From Hyphomicrobium sp. (GTDB lineage: Bacteria; Pseudomonadota; Alphaproteobacteria; Rhizobiales; Hyphomicrobiaceae), in NCBI GenBank assembly GCA_013141015.1, contig JABFRT010000038.1, positions 1 through 64,000 of the forward strand: DNA of 64,000 nucleotides, in the 5' to 3' direction. A model generated the notes under the pieces. That model had not been told where the DNA came from. It was given only the letters and a program-made list of their open reading frames with translations, and searched no databases. Shown here piece by piece: positions 37,301 through 46,393 of this stretch (positions are counted from its first letter, which is position 1; every line of letters starts with the position of its first letter). Made by a program: the position numbers and the translations under genes.

Positions 37301-38161
37301 ATGGGCTATCAATTGACGAGGCGTGCAGCTGCGGCGTGCGCAATGGCGCTCGGGCTGAGTGCGCCTGCCCCGGCATCGGCCGGACACAGCATCTTCCATG
37401 TGTTTACACCGGCCATTGAGGCTGGCGCCTGGGGCGTTGAAGCGCTCAGCGCCTTCAACACCGGGCTACCCTCAGCCGGCGAACACACGCCCTTGCAGGC
37501 CGCTCACGAACTGGCCATCCACACCGGCGTCAACGAGTATTGGATGGCCAAGCTGGCGCTCGGCATCGAAAAGCCGGCCGGCGACAGCTATCAGCTCAAT
37601 TCAATCGCCCTCGAAAACGTCTTCCGCGTCTCAAGCCCGCCGCACGGACCGTTTGATGCTGCTTGGTTTACCGCACTCAGCGCCGGCATCGACGCGGACG
37701 CAACCCACGCCGTCGAATTCGGCCCGGTTCTGACATTCGACAGTGGTCCGTTCGCTCTTGTTATCAACCCGTTCCTTGAAAAAACGTTCGGCGACAACCG
37801 CGAACCGGGCATCGCACTCACCTACGGCTGGCGCGCGACATATAGAATATCGGATCTGTTCAGCATCGGCGCGGAAGGCTACGGCGCTGTTGAAGACCTT
37901 GGCAATACGCCACCGGCCCGCGACCAAATTCACCGCGTTGGACCGGTGCTTTATCTCGGTCACGTGCACGGTGCCACGAACGGCATTCATGGCGCCGGAC
38001 ATGCCGGGCATGGCGAAGGGCACAGATACGCCAAAGAGCACGGGCACGCGTCAGCGCCCGGCCACCTGCCCGAATGGCACGGCGAAATCGGCGTGCTGTT
38101 CGGCTTGACGAACGCAACCGATGACGCGGCCATCAAATTCAACTTTGGCGCCGACTTTTAA
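37301..38161 (+). CDS. Outer-membrane beta-barrel protein with a His-rich loop
   Basis: From MGYQLTRRAAAACAMALG the 286-residue precursor has a signal peptide ending at ASA and a body of alternating beta strands with a terminal aromatic residue (AIKFNFGADF), typical of an outer-membrane barrel. Residues about 218-260 form a loop with a dozen His residues (HVHGATNGIHGAGHAGHGEG and onward), a probable metal-binding loop, though the function is unknown. Signal and loop are seen directly. It stands alone after bamE; a short AT-rich promoter (TATATTATACCATATAGA) lies at about 37240-37265. Confidence 0.7.
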   Translation: MGYQLTRRAAAACAMALGLSAPAPASAGHSIFHVFTPAIEAGAWGVEALSAFNTGLPSAGEHTPLQAAHELAIHTGVNEYWMAKLALGIEKPAGDSYQLNSIALENVFRVSSPPHGPFDAAWFTALSAGIDADATHAVEFGPVLTFDSGPFALVINPFLEKTFGDNREPGIALTYGWRATYRISDLFSIGAEGYGAVEDLGNTPPARDQIHRVGPVLYLGHVHGATNGIHGAGHAGHGEGHRYAKEHGHASAPGHLPEWHGEIGVLFGLTNATDDAAIKFNFGADF

Positions 38162-38174
38162 TGCCGGACGGACC

Positions 38175-39416
38175 CTAGTTGGTAACGCGCAGCGATTTTG
38201 CCGTCTTCTCGATTCCATCGACAAGGAATTTGATCATCGAAGCATTGGCGTCGGTCAACGAGCCGCCGACTGTGAACCCTGGCCACGTTTTGACTTCCTG
38301 CCAGCCAGAAACAAAACCACCCTGGTCAGCCGATGTCACATCAGGATCACCGAAGAATAAAATCTGCTTGTGGCTCTGATCAATCGAGGCTGATGAATTC
38401 CACTTAGCCAGCAAATCAGCGTCACTGCGGGGCATTTTCGTCGCAAGAGGATAGGCTGGACCTGCAAGCGAATTTGGAAAGCTCGGCGGATGCGACGGCG
38501 CGTCCGTCCAAACGACAACCAACGGATAGACATCGGTAACCGGATCGGAAAAGCCCGACGGCACTTCGCCCGGCTTCAACCAAGGACTGTCGATCGCTTC
38601 ATTGACGCACTCAAGTCCGCTCTCGGGTGTGTCCAAGCCGCCGTAGGCCGTTTGCGGCGATACGAACGAATTGAAATTCGCCGACTCTGACGGCAGAGAA
38701 AAGAAATTCGACGCAGTCAGCGGATCTGGATCCGACATGCCATTGATGTCGCCAAAATCCTTGAAATACATCATGCGCACGCGGACCAGCGGAAACGGCT
38801 CAAGCCCGCGGTTTTTCAATTCGAGATTGAGGTTATCGTAGAAATTGAGGGCGTTGGTTTTGACCGAATCCAACGTCGGCGTCATCGACCCGGTCGAATC
38901 GACACACATCGCAATATCGAGCACCGCAAAGCCCGGCGCGACGCTCGCTTCCGCGTTGCCGTTGATCACCATGCTATCGAGACCTACAGCCGCCGCCAAA
39001 GACGCCTTCATCGTAGCGCGATAGCTGACCTTTGCTATCCAGTTGCCGCTGTTGTTCTCAACCACCATTTCCGGCGCACTGAATTCAGCCCCGCCCAGAG
39101 TTTGAATATTGGCCAGGAAAACATTGCGCCCGATCTCAGCGGCAACCGTCGCGATTTCGGATTTTGAGCGCTGGCCGTTGGATTTTTCCATATCAATAGC
39201 GGCGCGCGCAGCCGCGAGATTTGCCGCGTCGGCCGCGTCGGCCAGGCGCGTTTTGATGCGCGTGCCACGATCGGAATCGAGCGCCAGCCCGGCGATGCCG
39301 AGGATCACAATCACAATCATTGCAAACAACGGCGCAATCGCACCGCAATCGTCTTGGACAGCCGTGCAGATATTGGTGCGCAAGCGTCCGAACATTCTGG
39401 CGATGGGACGATTCAT
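38175..39416 (-). CDS. TadG-like protein with a von Willebrand factor A domain
   Basis: The 413-residue protein begins with DDCGAIAPLFAMIVIVILGI, a TadE/TadG prepilin-like helix, then a Tad-like domain with AADAANLAAARAA. Residues about 165-390 form a vWA domain with the MIDAS motif DSTGS (as DIAMCVDSTGSM). TadG proteins are minor components of Flp pilus systems. No other tad gene is in the window, and the protein ends at a plain vWA fold. Many Hyphomicrobiales have isolated copies of such genes with unknown function. Confidence 0.75.
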   Translation of the reverse strand: MNRPIARMFGRLRTNICTAVQDDCGAIAPLFAMIVIVILGIAGLALDSDRGTRIKTRLADAADAANLAAARAAIDMEKSNGQRSKSEIATVAAEIGRNVFLANIQTLGGAEFSAPEMVVENNSGNWIAKVSYRATMKASLAAAVGLDSMVINGNAEASVAPGFAVLDIAMCVDSTGSMTPTLDSVKTNALNFYDNLNLELKNRGLEPFPLVRVRMMYFKDFGDINGMSDPDPLTASNFFSLPSESANFNSFVSPQTAYGGLDTPESGLECVNEAIDSPWLKPGEVPSGFSDPVTDVYPLVVVWTDAPSHPPSFPNSLAGPAYPLATKMPRSDADLLAKWNSSASIDQSHKQILFFGDPDVTSADQGGFVSGWQEVKTWPGFTVGGSLTDANASMIKFLVDGIEKTAKSLRVTN

Positions 39417-39561
39417 AGGGCTAGACCTAAGCCGATGGGAAATTCACCCATCATTCGCTCACAGCCGTACTAAAGCCGGTTTGCTAAAATCCATAAAATT
39501 TTAGCAAGGCAATAATGTCGCGCGATCTGAAGACAGCGCAGACCACGACAATGCCGGGTAT

Positions 39562-40428
39562 TTAGCGCAGGCCAGACAGCGCAAGCCCGGCTTTTGAAAT
39601 GGCTGCCAGCACCACACCCGGTTCAGGCGGGTTTGCTGGCGCGGGACCTGTTGCCGACGGGAACGCGCGGGCCAGTCCATCGAGCGCTGCTTGCACCAAT
39701 TGGGCGGCCTCAGGGCTTTGCGCGGCAATCATGGGCATTGCAACCGGGGCGCGGGCAGCGGCCGCCTTATAGAACCCATATCCATCAAGCCGCGCTTCTG
39801 TCGCGTCCGGCGCTTGGGCCGAACTGTATTGAAGCGCTGCACGATTGAGGATCTCGCCAAGCACTTGCGCTTCGATGCGGACTTTCGAATCTTGTGATCG
39901 CGGAGCCTTGGCACCAGCCGCGTCGAGCGCGGCCAAAACATCATTAACGGCCGCCGAGACGGCCTTCACATCTCCGCCCGCCGACGCCAACGCCACAGCG
40001 TCTTGCATTTTGCCTTCGAAATCGGCGATGCCGAGTTTGGCCACAACCGGCGCCAGACCAACGTACACTTCACCAATCGGATGGGCGAACATTTGCGCGC
40101 CCGCTTCTTTGTTGCCCTCCAGATAGGCGTCGCGGCCACAAAGATAGTGCGCCCGGATCACGTCAAGTGCGATTAGGAATACGGCTGGATCAAGCGCCGC
40201 CTTTTCAAAATCGACGCCGCCTTCTCCGCCCTCGCCACCCTGCGTTGAAACAGAGTCAGCGACGGTGATCAGATAGCCATTGTGCCCTGCCCCTGCCGCC
40301 TGCGATGCTGCGTCGAGCGCTGCCGCACTTGCGGCTGCAGCTGCATCCGCAATCGATGGCGCCGCCGATGGAACCAGGGCAGCCCCAACCAAAAGACTGG
40401 TCCATACTGTGCGGCGCTTGATGACCAT
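39562..40428 (-). CDS. Secreted protein, possibly EfeO/imelysin-like, next to a PiuC-type gene
   Basis: The 288-residue precursor has a signal peptide (MVIKRRTVWTSLLVGAALV, cleaved near IADAA) and a helical body. The stretch LDVIRAHYLCGRDAYLEGNKEA and AQMFAHPIGEVY recalls the helical His-x-x-E environment of EfeO/imelysin iron-uptake proteins, but I do not see the full motif. A Gly/Glu segment (TQGGEGGEGG) follows the mature start. It is divergent from the PiuC-type dioxygenase gene with only 27 bp between, which suggests a shared iron-linked control. Function remains unknown. Confidence 0.5.
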   Translation of the reverse strand: MVIKRRTVWTSLLVGAALVPSAAPSIADAAAAASAAALDAASQAAGAGHNGYLITVADSVSTQGGEGGEGGVDFEKAALDPAVFLIALDVIRAHYLCGRDAYLEGNKEAGAQMFAHPIGEVYVGLAPVVAKLGIADFEGKMQDAVALASAGGDVKAVSAAVNDVLAALDAAGAKAPRSQDSKVRIEAQVLGEILNRAALQYSSAQAPDATEARLDGYGFYKAAAARAPVAMPMIAAQSPEAAQLVQAALDGLARAFPSATGPAPANPPEPGVVLAAISKAGLALSGLR

Positions 40429-40455
40429 AGTCTCGTTCTCCGGAGTGACGTCGCG

Positions 40456-41121
40456 ATGATCTTACAAATTGGCGGTGTGCTCAGCGCAGCTAATCTCTTG
40501 CAGATCACCACCGCAATAGGAAAAATACAATTTCATGACGGCCGCGCAACCGCCGGCTGGCACGCGCGCACTGTCAAGGACAACCTGCAAGCGGCGCCAT
40601 CTGAGCTGCTTTCTTCGGTCCAGGCGCAAGTCAGCGCCGGGCTGATGGCCAACGACGTGTTGCGCGCCTTCGCCCTTCCCGCCCGGGTGCTGCCGCCGCT
40701 CATCAGCCGCTACACCAACGGCGCCAGCTACGGCCTGCACGTCGATGACGCTCTGATGGGCACGCCACCGTTGCGCACTGACTTATCGGTGACCGTTTTC
40801 CTGTCCCCGCCAGAGGCCTACGAGGGCGGCGAATTGGAAGTCCAAACGCCCAGCGGAATTGAAACCGCCAAGTTCGCGGCCGGCGACGCCGCCATTTATC
40901 CGTCAACGTGCCTGCATCAGGTGACGCCGGTCACGCGCGGCGAACGGCTGGTGGCCGCCACCTGGATACAAAGCCAGGTCCGCAACGCCGAACAGCGCGC
41001 GATTCTATTTGATCTTGATCGCGCACGCCGGAAGATATTCGCGAGCCACGGCAAGTGCGAGGAGTTTGATCTGATCGCCAAAAGCTACGCCAACTTGCTT
41101 CGCCAATGGGCTGAGATCTGA
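40456..41121 (+). CDS. Fe(II)/2-oxoglutarate-dependent PiuC/YbiX-type dioxygenase
   Basis: From MILQIGGVLSAANLLQITTA the 221-residue protein matches the PiuC/YbiX (PKHX) family: the Fe-binding HxD in SYGLHVDDALMG, the distal HQVTPVTRGERLVAATWI with the second His and the 2-oxoglutarate Arg, and FLSPPEAYEGGELEV. Homologues are often next to TonB-dependent iron receptors; none is in this window. It converges on hppA with a strong terminator between. Confidence 0.88.
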   Translation: MILQIGGVLSAANLLQITTAIGKIQFHDGRATAGWHARTVKDNLQAAPSELLSSVQAQVSAGLMANDVLRAFALPARVLPPLISRYTNGASYGLHVDDALMGTPPLRTDLSVTVFLSPPEAYEGGELEVQTPSGIETAKFAAGDAAIYPSTCLHQVTPVTRGERLVAATWIQSQVRNAEQRAILFDLDRARRKIFASHGKCEEFDLIAKSYANLLRQWAEI

Positions 41122-41134
41122 CGCAAAAAACAAA

Positions 41135-41168
41135 GGCCCCGGAGATTGCTCTCCGGGGCCTCTTTATT
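41135..41168. terminator. Strong bidirectional rho-independent terminator
   Basis: GGCCCCGGAG (41135-41144) pairs with CTCCGGGGCC (41151-41160) around ATTGCT. The plus strand continues with TCTTTATT and the minus strand with TTTGTTTTTT (the AAAAAACAAA before the stem), so it can end transcripts of both the PiuC-type gene and hppA. Confidence 0.9.
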
Positions 41169-41171
41169 GTA

Positions 41172-41212
41172 GCGCTTTGCGACTCCGCTTCGCGGAGCCG
41201 GCCGCAAAGCGC
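41172..41212 (+). repeat. Nested hairpin element, copy 1
   Basis: Outer arms GCGCTTTGCG and CGCAAAGCGC (10 bp perfect) enclose the inner hairpin A-CTCCGC-TTC-GCGGAG-CCGGC. The asymmetric internal loop is A on the left and CCGGC on the right. Other copies are at 52670-52710, 61021-61062, 61140-61180 and 63704-63744. This copy lies between the terminator and the 3' end of hppA. Confidence 0.85.
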
Positions 41213-41224
41213 AGCGCGTCGGTC

Positions 41225-43380
41225 TTAGCCGTGGGCGAGAACCGCGAGCAGCAACAGCGCGACGATGTTGGTGATCTTGATCGCCGGGTTGACGGCCGGA
41301 CCGGCTGTATCCTTGTAAGGATCGCCGACCGTGTCGCCTGTGACGGAGGCCTTATGGGCTTCCGAACCCTTCATGTGCTTGACGCCATCCTTATCGGTGA
41401 AGCCGTCTTCGAAGCTCTTCTTGGCGTTGTCCCAAGCGCCGCCGCCAGACGTCATCGAGATCGCGACGAAGATACCCGTCACGATCACGCCGAGCAGCAT
41501 TGCGCCGACCGCCGAGAACGCAGCGCCCTTACCGGCGACCGCGTTGATGACGAAGTACAGCACGATTGGCGACAGCACCGGCAGCAATGACGGAACCACC
41601 ATTTCCTTGATCGCCGCCTGCGTCAGCAAGTCGACCGCGCGCGCATAGTCGGGCTTTTCGGTGCCCTTCATGATGCCCGGCTTGGTCTTGAACTGACGGC
41701 GGACTTCTTCAACGACCGATCCGGCTGCACGGCCGACGGCCGTCATGGCCATACCACCGAACAGGAACGGGATCAGACCGCCGAGCAACAAACCGACAAC
41801 CACGTATGGGTTTGCCAGCGAGAAATCGACGTTGACGCCTTTGAAGTACTGGAAGCTGGTCGAGCCTGCCTTGTTGGCTTCTGTGATGAAGTGCGCAAGG
41901 TCAGAGCTGTAGGCAGCAAACAGAACCAGCGCGCCGAGACCAGCCGAGCCGATAGCATAGCCCTTGGTAACAGCCTTGGTGGTGTTGCCAACCGCATCGA
42001 GTGCGTCGGTCGAACGGCGCACTTCCTTCGGCAGGCCAGCCATTTCAGCGATGCCACCGGCGTTGTCCGTCACAGGTCCGAACGCGTCGAGCGCGACGAT
42101 CATGCCGGCGAGGCCGAGCATGGTGGTCGTGGCAATCGCCGTGCCAAACAGGCCTGCGAGGTTGTAGGTCATCAAGATGCCAGCGACGATGGCCAGTGTC
42201 GGCAACGCGCAAGCTTCCAGCGAAACCGCCAGACCCTGAATGACGTTGGTGCCGTGACCAGTCACCGACGCCTGAGAGATCGAGCGCACCGGACGATAGC
42301 CGATGCCGGTGTAGTACTCGGTGATCCAGACGATCAACCCGGTCAGCGCCAAGCCAACCAAGCCCGACAGGAACAGGTTCCAGCCGGTGATGACGACATC
42401 ACCAACCTTGCCGACTTCACCGAAGCCGATCACGTATTGCGTGGCGATATAGAGACCGGCAATCGACAGCACGCCTGACGCGATCACGCCGCGGTACAGC
42501 GCGCCCATGATCGAACCGTTTGCGCCGAGCTTGACGAAGTACGTGCCGATGATCGACGTTACGATGCAGGCCGCGCAGATGGCCAGCGGATAGACCATCA
42601 GTGCCGCGAGGTTTGGCGAGGCTGCGAAGAAGATCGCCGCCAGAACCATGGTCGCGACAACCGTCACGGCGTAGGTTTCAAACAAGTCCGCAGCCATACC
42701 GGCGCAATCGCCGACGTTGTCGCCAACGTTGTCGGCAATCGTTGCCGGGTTGCGCGGATCATCTTCCGGAATGCCAGCTTCAACCTTGCCGACGAGATCG
42801 GCGCCGACGTCAGCACCCTTGGTGAAGATACCGCCGCCAAGACGGGCGAAGATCGAGATCAATGACGCGCCGAAGCCGAGCGCAACCAGCGCATCGACGA
42901 CTTCGCGGCTACCCGTTGCCTTGCCGAGCGGACCCGTCAAGATGAAGTAGTAGACGGCGACGCCGAGCAGCGCGAGACCGGCAACCAGCATGCCGGTGAT
43001 GGCGCCCGCTTTGAACGCCATGTCGAGACCGCCAGCGAAAGCGATACGGTCGCCGCCTGCGCGGTTCTAACGTTAGCACGCACCGACACGTTCATGCCGA
43101 TGTAGCCGGCAAGACCTGAAAGCACGGCGCCGATCAGGAAGCCGATGGCGACCAGCGGCCCAAGCAGCATCCAGGCGAGAACGAAAATCACCGCGCCGAC
43201 CATGGCGATGGTGCGATATTGACGGTTGAGATAGGCCTGCGCACCCTCGCGGATGGCGCCAGCGATTTCCTGCATGCGGGCGTTGCCCGCGTCAGAACCC
43301 ATCACCTGCTGAGCGGTGATAAAAGCATAAAGGATGGATAGCGCCCCGCAGGCGATAATCCCCCAAAGAATGTTGGTCAT
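41225..43380 (-). pseudogene. hppA: H+-translocating inorganic pyrophosphatase, frameshifted
   Basis: The gene splits into an N-terminal frame (ATG at 43380, [20 protein letters not shown]) and a C-terminal frame ([20 protein letters not shown] to the stop at 41225). They join if two bases near 43035-43044 are removed, restoring a protein of about 717 residues. The substrate motif [19 protein letters not shown] and [10 protein letters not shown] are present; the Lys in GNTTKA marks the K+-independent subtype. The enzyme pumps protons using pyrophosphate and is a multi-pass inner-membrane protein. Because the rest of the sequence is perfectly conserved in style, the break is more likely a consensus error than decay. 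Confidence 0.88.
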
Positions 43381-43686
43381 GAGAGGTCCCTTTTGGTCCC
43401 GGTTTTTTCAGGCTAATTGCGGCACCTGGCCTGAACGGCCAAATACCGACTCGCCCCCCGAAGTCCCCTTTGGAGCGAGAGTCGGGGCGGACCATGCCAA
43501 AACTGCTCCTGCGTTGCAACATGGCCACCCCCAGGTATTCTAGGTCTTTGGGTGCATGCGCCGCCTTTTGCAGCCATTTTGTCCGGTAATCAGCGAGGCA
43601 TACAGGCTGTTGCCCAATGCACCGCCGTTGATATAAGCGGCTCTCGCGAAGCACGCGGCGGTCGCCGTGGAACCTGGGAGCATGCC
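43381..43686. other. Divergent intergenic region
   Basis: About 300 bp upstream of both hppA (minus) and the DUF937 gene (plus). CCGACTCGC and GCGAGAGTCGG near 43446-43484 can form a bulged stem. No gene is seen. Confidence 0.35.
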
Positions 43687-44448
43687 GTGGGTATCGAAGC
43701 ACTTCTCAAAAGCGCGCAGGGAAAAGCCGCGCTCGACAGCGTCGCCGCGTCGTTCGGACTCAATCCGGCACAAACCGGGCCGGTCGTCGATGCGCTCGCT
43801 GGCGCGCTATCTCAGCGGATCGAGCGCAACATGATTTCGCGCGGCGGCGTTGCCGACATGGTCGGGTTGTTGGTCGATCCAGCGTCCGGGCGGGCGCTCG
43901 CCGAGCCAAAGGCGCTGGCGAGTGCGGATGTCGCGAACGCCGGCAACCACGTGCTCGACGTGCTGATCGGCGACAAACACATCAGCCGCGGCATCGCCGC
44001 CCGCACCGCCGCCGACACAGGTATTGATGTCGAAACCGCCAAGAAGCTGCTGCCGGTCGTCGCCAGCATGATGCTCGGCGGCCTGCAGAAGCAATCGAAC
44101 CCCGAGATGACCAAGCTATTCCGCCATGTGCCGGTGCTTGCCGCCGCCAGCAATGGCAGTCCGCTGCCGATCCCTGGCGACAATATTCCAGGCGTTGGCC
44201 GCAACGCGCCAAGCTCTCCTGAAGGGGCGCCGGGCGGCGGCAACAATCCATTTGAAAATCTGCCCGACATCATCCGCCGTGGCGGCGTTCAGGTGCCCGG
44301 CGGCGGCGGCAATTTGGAAAACGTCATCCGCTCGATTCTCGGCAATCTGCTCGGCCTGCAAAACCGCGGCATGATCGGCAACATCATTCAGGCGCTGGTG
44401 GTGCGCTGGCTGGTCAATCTGGCGCGCCGTTTCTTCGGCGGACGGTAA
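43687..44448 (+). CDS. DUF937 domain protein
   Basis: Using the GTG at 43687 after a GGGAG ribosome-binding site, the 253-residue product begins GIEALLKSAQGKAALDSVAA. The DUF937 pattern is clear (FGLNPAQTGPVVDALAGALS, then NHVLDVLIGDKHISRGIAAR and LLPVVASMMLGGLQKQ). A Gly/Pro-rich linker precedes a C-terminal helix pair (NLENVIRSILGNLLGLQNRG). There is no signal peptide. The function of the family is unknown. A run of hydrophobic residues at the end could associate with a membrane. Confidence 0.8.
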   Translation: MGIEALLKSAQGKAALDSVAASFGLNPAQTGPVVDALAGALSQRIERNMISRGGVADMVGLLVDPASGRALAEPKALASADVANAGNHVLDVLIGDKHISRGIAARTAADTGIDVETAKKLLPVVASMMLGGLQKQSNPEMTKLFRHVPVLAAASNGSPLPIPGDNIPGVGRNAPSSPEGAPGGGNNPFENLPDIIRRGGVQVPGGGGNLENVIRSILGNLLGLQNRGMIGNIIQALVVRWLVNLARRFFGGR

Positions 44449-44474
44449 GACCGCGCTCTTTGAAACACAAAAAA

Positions 44475-44505
44475 ACCGGCTCTGATGAGGAGCCGGTATT
44501 TTTGT
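44475..44505. terminator. Bidirectional rho-independent terminator
   Basis: ACCGGCTC (44475-44482) pairs with GAGCCGGT (44490-44497) and is followed by ATTTTTGT on the plus strand and preceded by AAAAA, so it can end both the DUF937 gene and the convergent small gene at 44519. Confidence 0.88.
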
Positions 44506-44518
44506 GCCTAATCCCCGA

Positions 44519-44914
44519 TTAGCGGCTGCACGGTGTCGCGTGAACTTCGCAACCCCAACCTGCACCCGATTGTGAGCACTTGACGTCTTTGCCCGCCGCC
44601 AACTGATAGCTCGACCATTGCGAACCATATTCGAGTTGGACGAGCTCATACCAGGACGATACGGCGGCCGCCTGAGCGGCCTTCACATTGGATTGCCCCA
44701 TGCTCGATCCGTAATGCACATGCCTGTCAAAGCAGACCCGGCCGCCGATGCGCACGATATCGTGGATCACCGCTGCGCCGGATAGCACGAACGGCTTACC
44801 GCCCTTCATGATCGGATGCTTCTTGTTGGCCGCATCTGCCGCCCCCGCCAGCCCGAACATGCAGGCTGCTGCTGCCAAGGCCAGTCCACAATACCACCTG
44901 CTCTTCAATGACAT
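44519..44914 (-). CDS. Small secreted Cys-containing protein, copy A of a tandem pair
   Basis: From MSLKSRWYCGLALAAAAC the 131-residue precursor has a signal peptide (cleaved near ADAAN). The mature part has GRVCFDRHVHYGSS, AAQAAAVSSWYELVQLEYGS, KDVKCSQ and GWGCEVHATPC, with four cysteines that can form two disulfides. The same pattern is in the gene at 45176-45562, about 45% identical by eye. No known domain is recognised. Secretion is inferred from the signal; function is unknown. Confidence 0.75.
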   Translation of the reverse strand: MSLKSRWYCGLALAAAACMFGLAGAADAANKKHPIMKGGKPFVLSGAAVIHDIVRIGGRVCFDRHVHYGSSMGQSNVKAAQAAAVSSWYELVQLEYGSQWSSYQLAAGKDVKCSQSGAGWGCEVHATPCSR

Positions 44915-45175
44915 GATGCAAATCCCCGATATGACCGCGCTCAGAAACCAAGCGTAGATGTCATGAATCGCTGCATCCATTGCTGCTTTTAATCAAAGAA
45001 GGTTTGCTGACCGCCGATTTTTGACCGCAGCTGCAAACAAGGCACATCGGCGCGCCCGCAACACAAAACGATTCGCGGCCCTTAACGGGAGCCAACAGTG
45101 GGGGAGGCTGCCACAAAACACAGATCCTATCCGCCAGCCGGTTTCTCGACTGGCCGTCGATCAACGGTTGCGCGC
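44915..45175. other. Intergenic region between the tandem pair
   Basis: About 260 bp without a convincing gene or repeat. It must contain the promoter of the downstream copy A. Confidence 0.35.
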
Positions 45176-45562
45176 TTAGCGGCAGGGCCGCGCCGAAACT
45201 TCGCAAGCCCAACCGATGCTGGCTTGCGAACACTTCATGTCCTTCGCAGATGCTCTCGCATAGCTGGCCCAGGCGCTGCCGTATTCAAAATCAACGAACG
45301 ACGACCATGAGCTGACAGCGGCCGCTTGAGCGGCAGCTGCGGTCGGCTTGCCGGCACTCGATCCGTAGTGGAAATGGTCGGCGAAGCACAACCGGCCGCT
45401 TTCACGCCGCATGGTATGCGTGGCGGCAAGCCCTGAAACTGCTGCCGAACGCTGCACAGCGACTTGGCCGCGCGGCTTCGCTCCGGCTTGTGGAGCACAG
45501 GCAAACAAACCTGCCACCGCAACCAACCCCAGTCCGAAATACAATTTGCTGTTCAATGACAT
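45176..45562 (-). CDS. Small secreted Cys-containing protein, copy B of a tandem pair
   Basis: From MSLNSKLYFGLGLVAVAG the 128-residue precursor has a signal peptide (a cysteine in LFACAPQ could also serve as a lipobox). The mature body shows GRLCFADHFHYGSS, AAQAAAVSSWSSFVDFEYGS, KDMKCSQ and GWACEVSARPC, matching copy A residue for residue at the cysteines. The two genes are separate transcription units or a loose pair on the minus strand. Function is unknown. Confidence 0.75.
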   Translation of the reverse strand: MSLNSKLYFGLGLVAVAGLFACAPQAGAKPRGQVAVQRSAAVSGLAATHTMRRESGRLCFADHFHYGSSAGKPTAAAAQAAAVSSWSSFVDFEYGSAWASYARASAKDMKCSQASIGWACEVSARPCR

Positions 45563-45761
45563 GATTCAAATCCTCGAAATATCCGGCAGGCTGTGCGCGA
45601 ATATGACGAAAGATTACAGATTCATTTCATGGGCTCGATAGCCGAAGCTGATATCGCTGCGGATTGTTGACGGGCGCTGCAAACAAGGCACAGCTGAGCC
45701 CTGAAATACTCCCCCCCGTCAACATTTCTGAAGTGCGATCAGGTGAACACTCGGCAGAAAA

Positions 45762-46109
45762 TTACTTCGCAGCGACGACCGAGATTTCGACCAGCATGCG
45801 CGGATCGATCAGCTTGGCTTCAACGCAGGCACGCGCCGGTGCGTCCTTGCCGCCGAGCCAAGAACTCCACGCCTTGTTCATTGCGTCGCGGTGACGGATG
45901 TCGTTCAGCCAGACGGTGGCCTGCGCGACTTTCGACTTGTCAGTGCCGCACAGCGCCAGCAAGCGATCGATTTCAGCCAGCACTTCGGAGGTCTGGCCTT
46001 CGCAATCCCGCGCCAGGTCTGTCGGAATCACGCCCGCTGTAAATACGAGACCACCGGCCTCCGTGACCTTGGAATAGACGGCAGTCGAGTCGTGGCGCTT
46101 AACGGACAT
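45762..46109 (-). CDS. RidA (YjgF/UK114) family protein
   Basis: The 115-residue protein has the RidA fold: LVFTAGVIPTDLA, EVLAEIDRLLALCGTDKSKV and the C-terminal ARACVEAKLIDPRMLVEISV with the substrate Arg. RidA enzymes hydrolyse reactive enamine/imine intermediates formed by PLP enzymes. It is alone on the minus strand. The substrate branch is not clear from sequence. Confidence 0.88.
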   Translation of the reverse strand: MSVKRHDSTAVYSKVTEAGGLVFTAGVIPTDLARDCEGQTSEVLAEIDRLLALCGTDKSKVAQATVWLNDIRHRDAMNKAWSSWLGGKDAPARACVEAKLIDPRMLVEISVVAAK

Positions 46110-46393
46110 GGAATTTCCTCAATTGCAAAATGGATCGCCGCCCTCATAACGCACCACCAGCGCGGCGTGAAGCCAGAAAGAAACGCCGGGCGCTGCGCCG
46201 CCGCATCACGCGTGCCGGATGTTTAAGCGAACGGTGTTCCAGAACGCCGCATCGCTTCACAACGTTTCAGCCGGGTGTTAGGCTATTTCTGCCGTCGGAC
46301 GAATTGGCCCCATATTGCAAATGCATTTCCGGAACGTTCTGCCTCCTGTAAGCCCTGCACACGTACATTGCTTGTCGTCGCATCGAGGTTGAC
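46110..46393. other. Divergent intergenic region
   Basis: About 280 bp upstream of RidA (minus) and of the muramidase gene (plus), without a supported gene. Confidence 0.35.

Noticed and set aside
41225-43021. A short H+-pyrophosphatase of 598 residues starting at [10 protein letters not shown]
   Set aside because: The missing N-terminal helices are encoded in the adjacent frame, so a single frameshifted gene explains the data better than a truncated enzyme.
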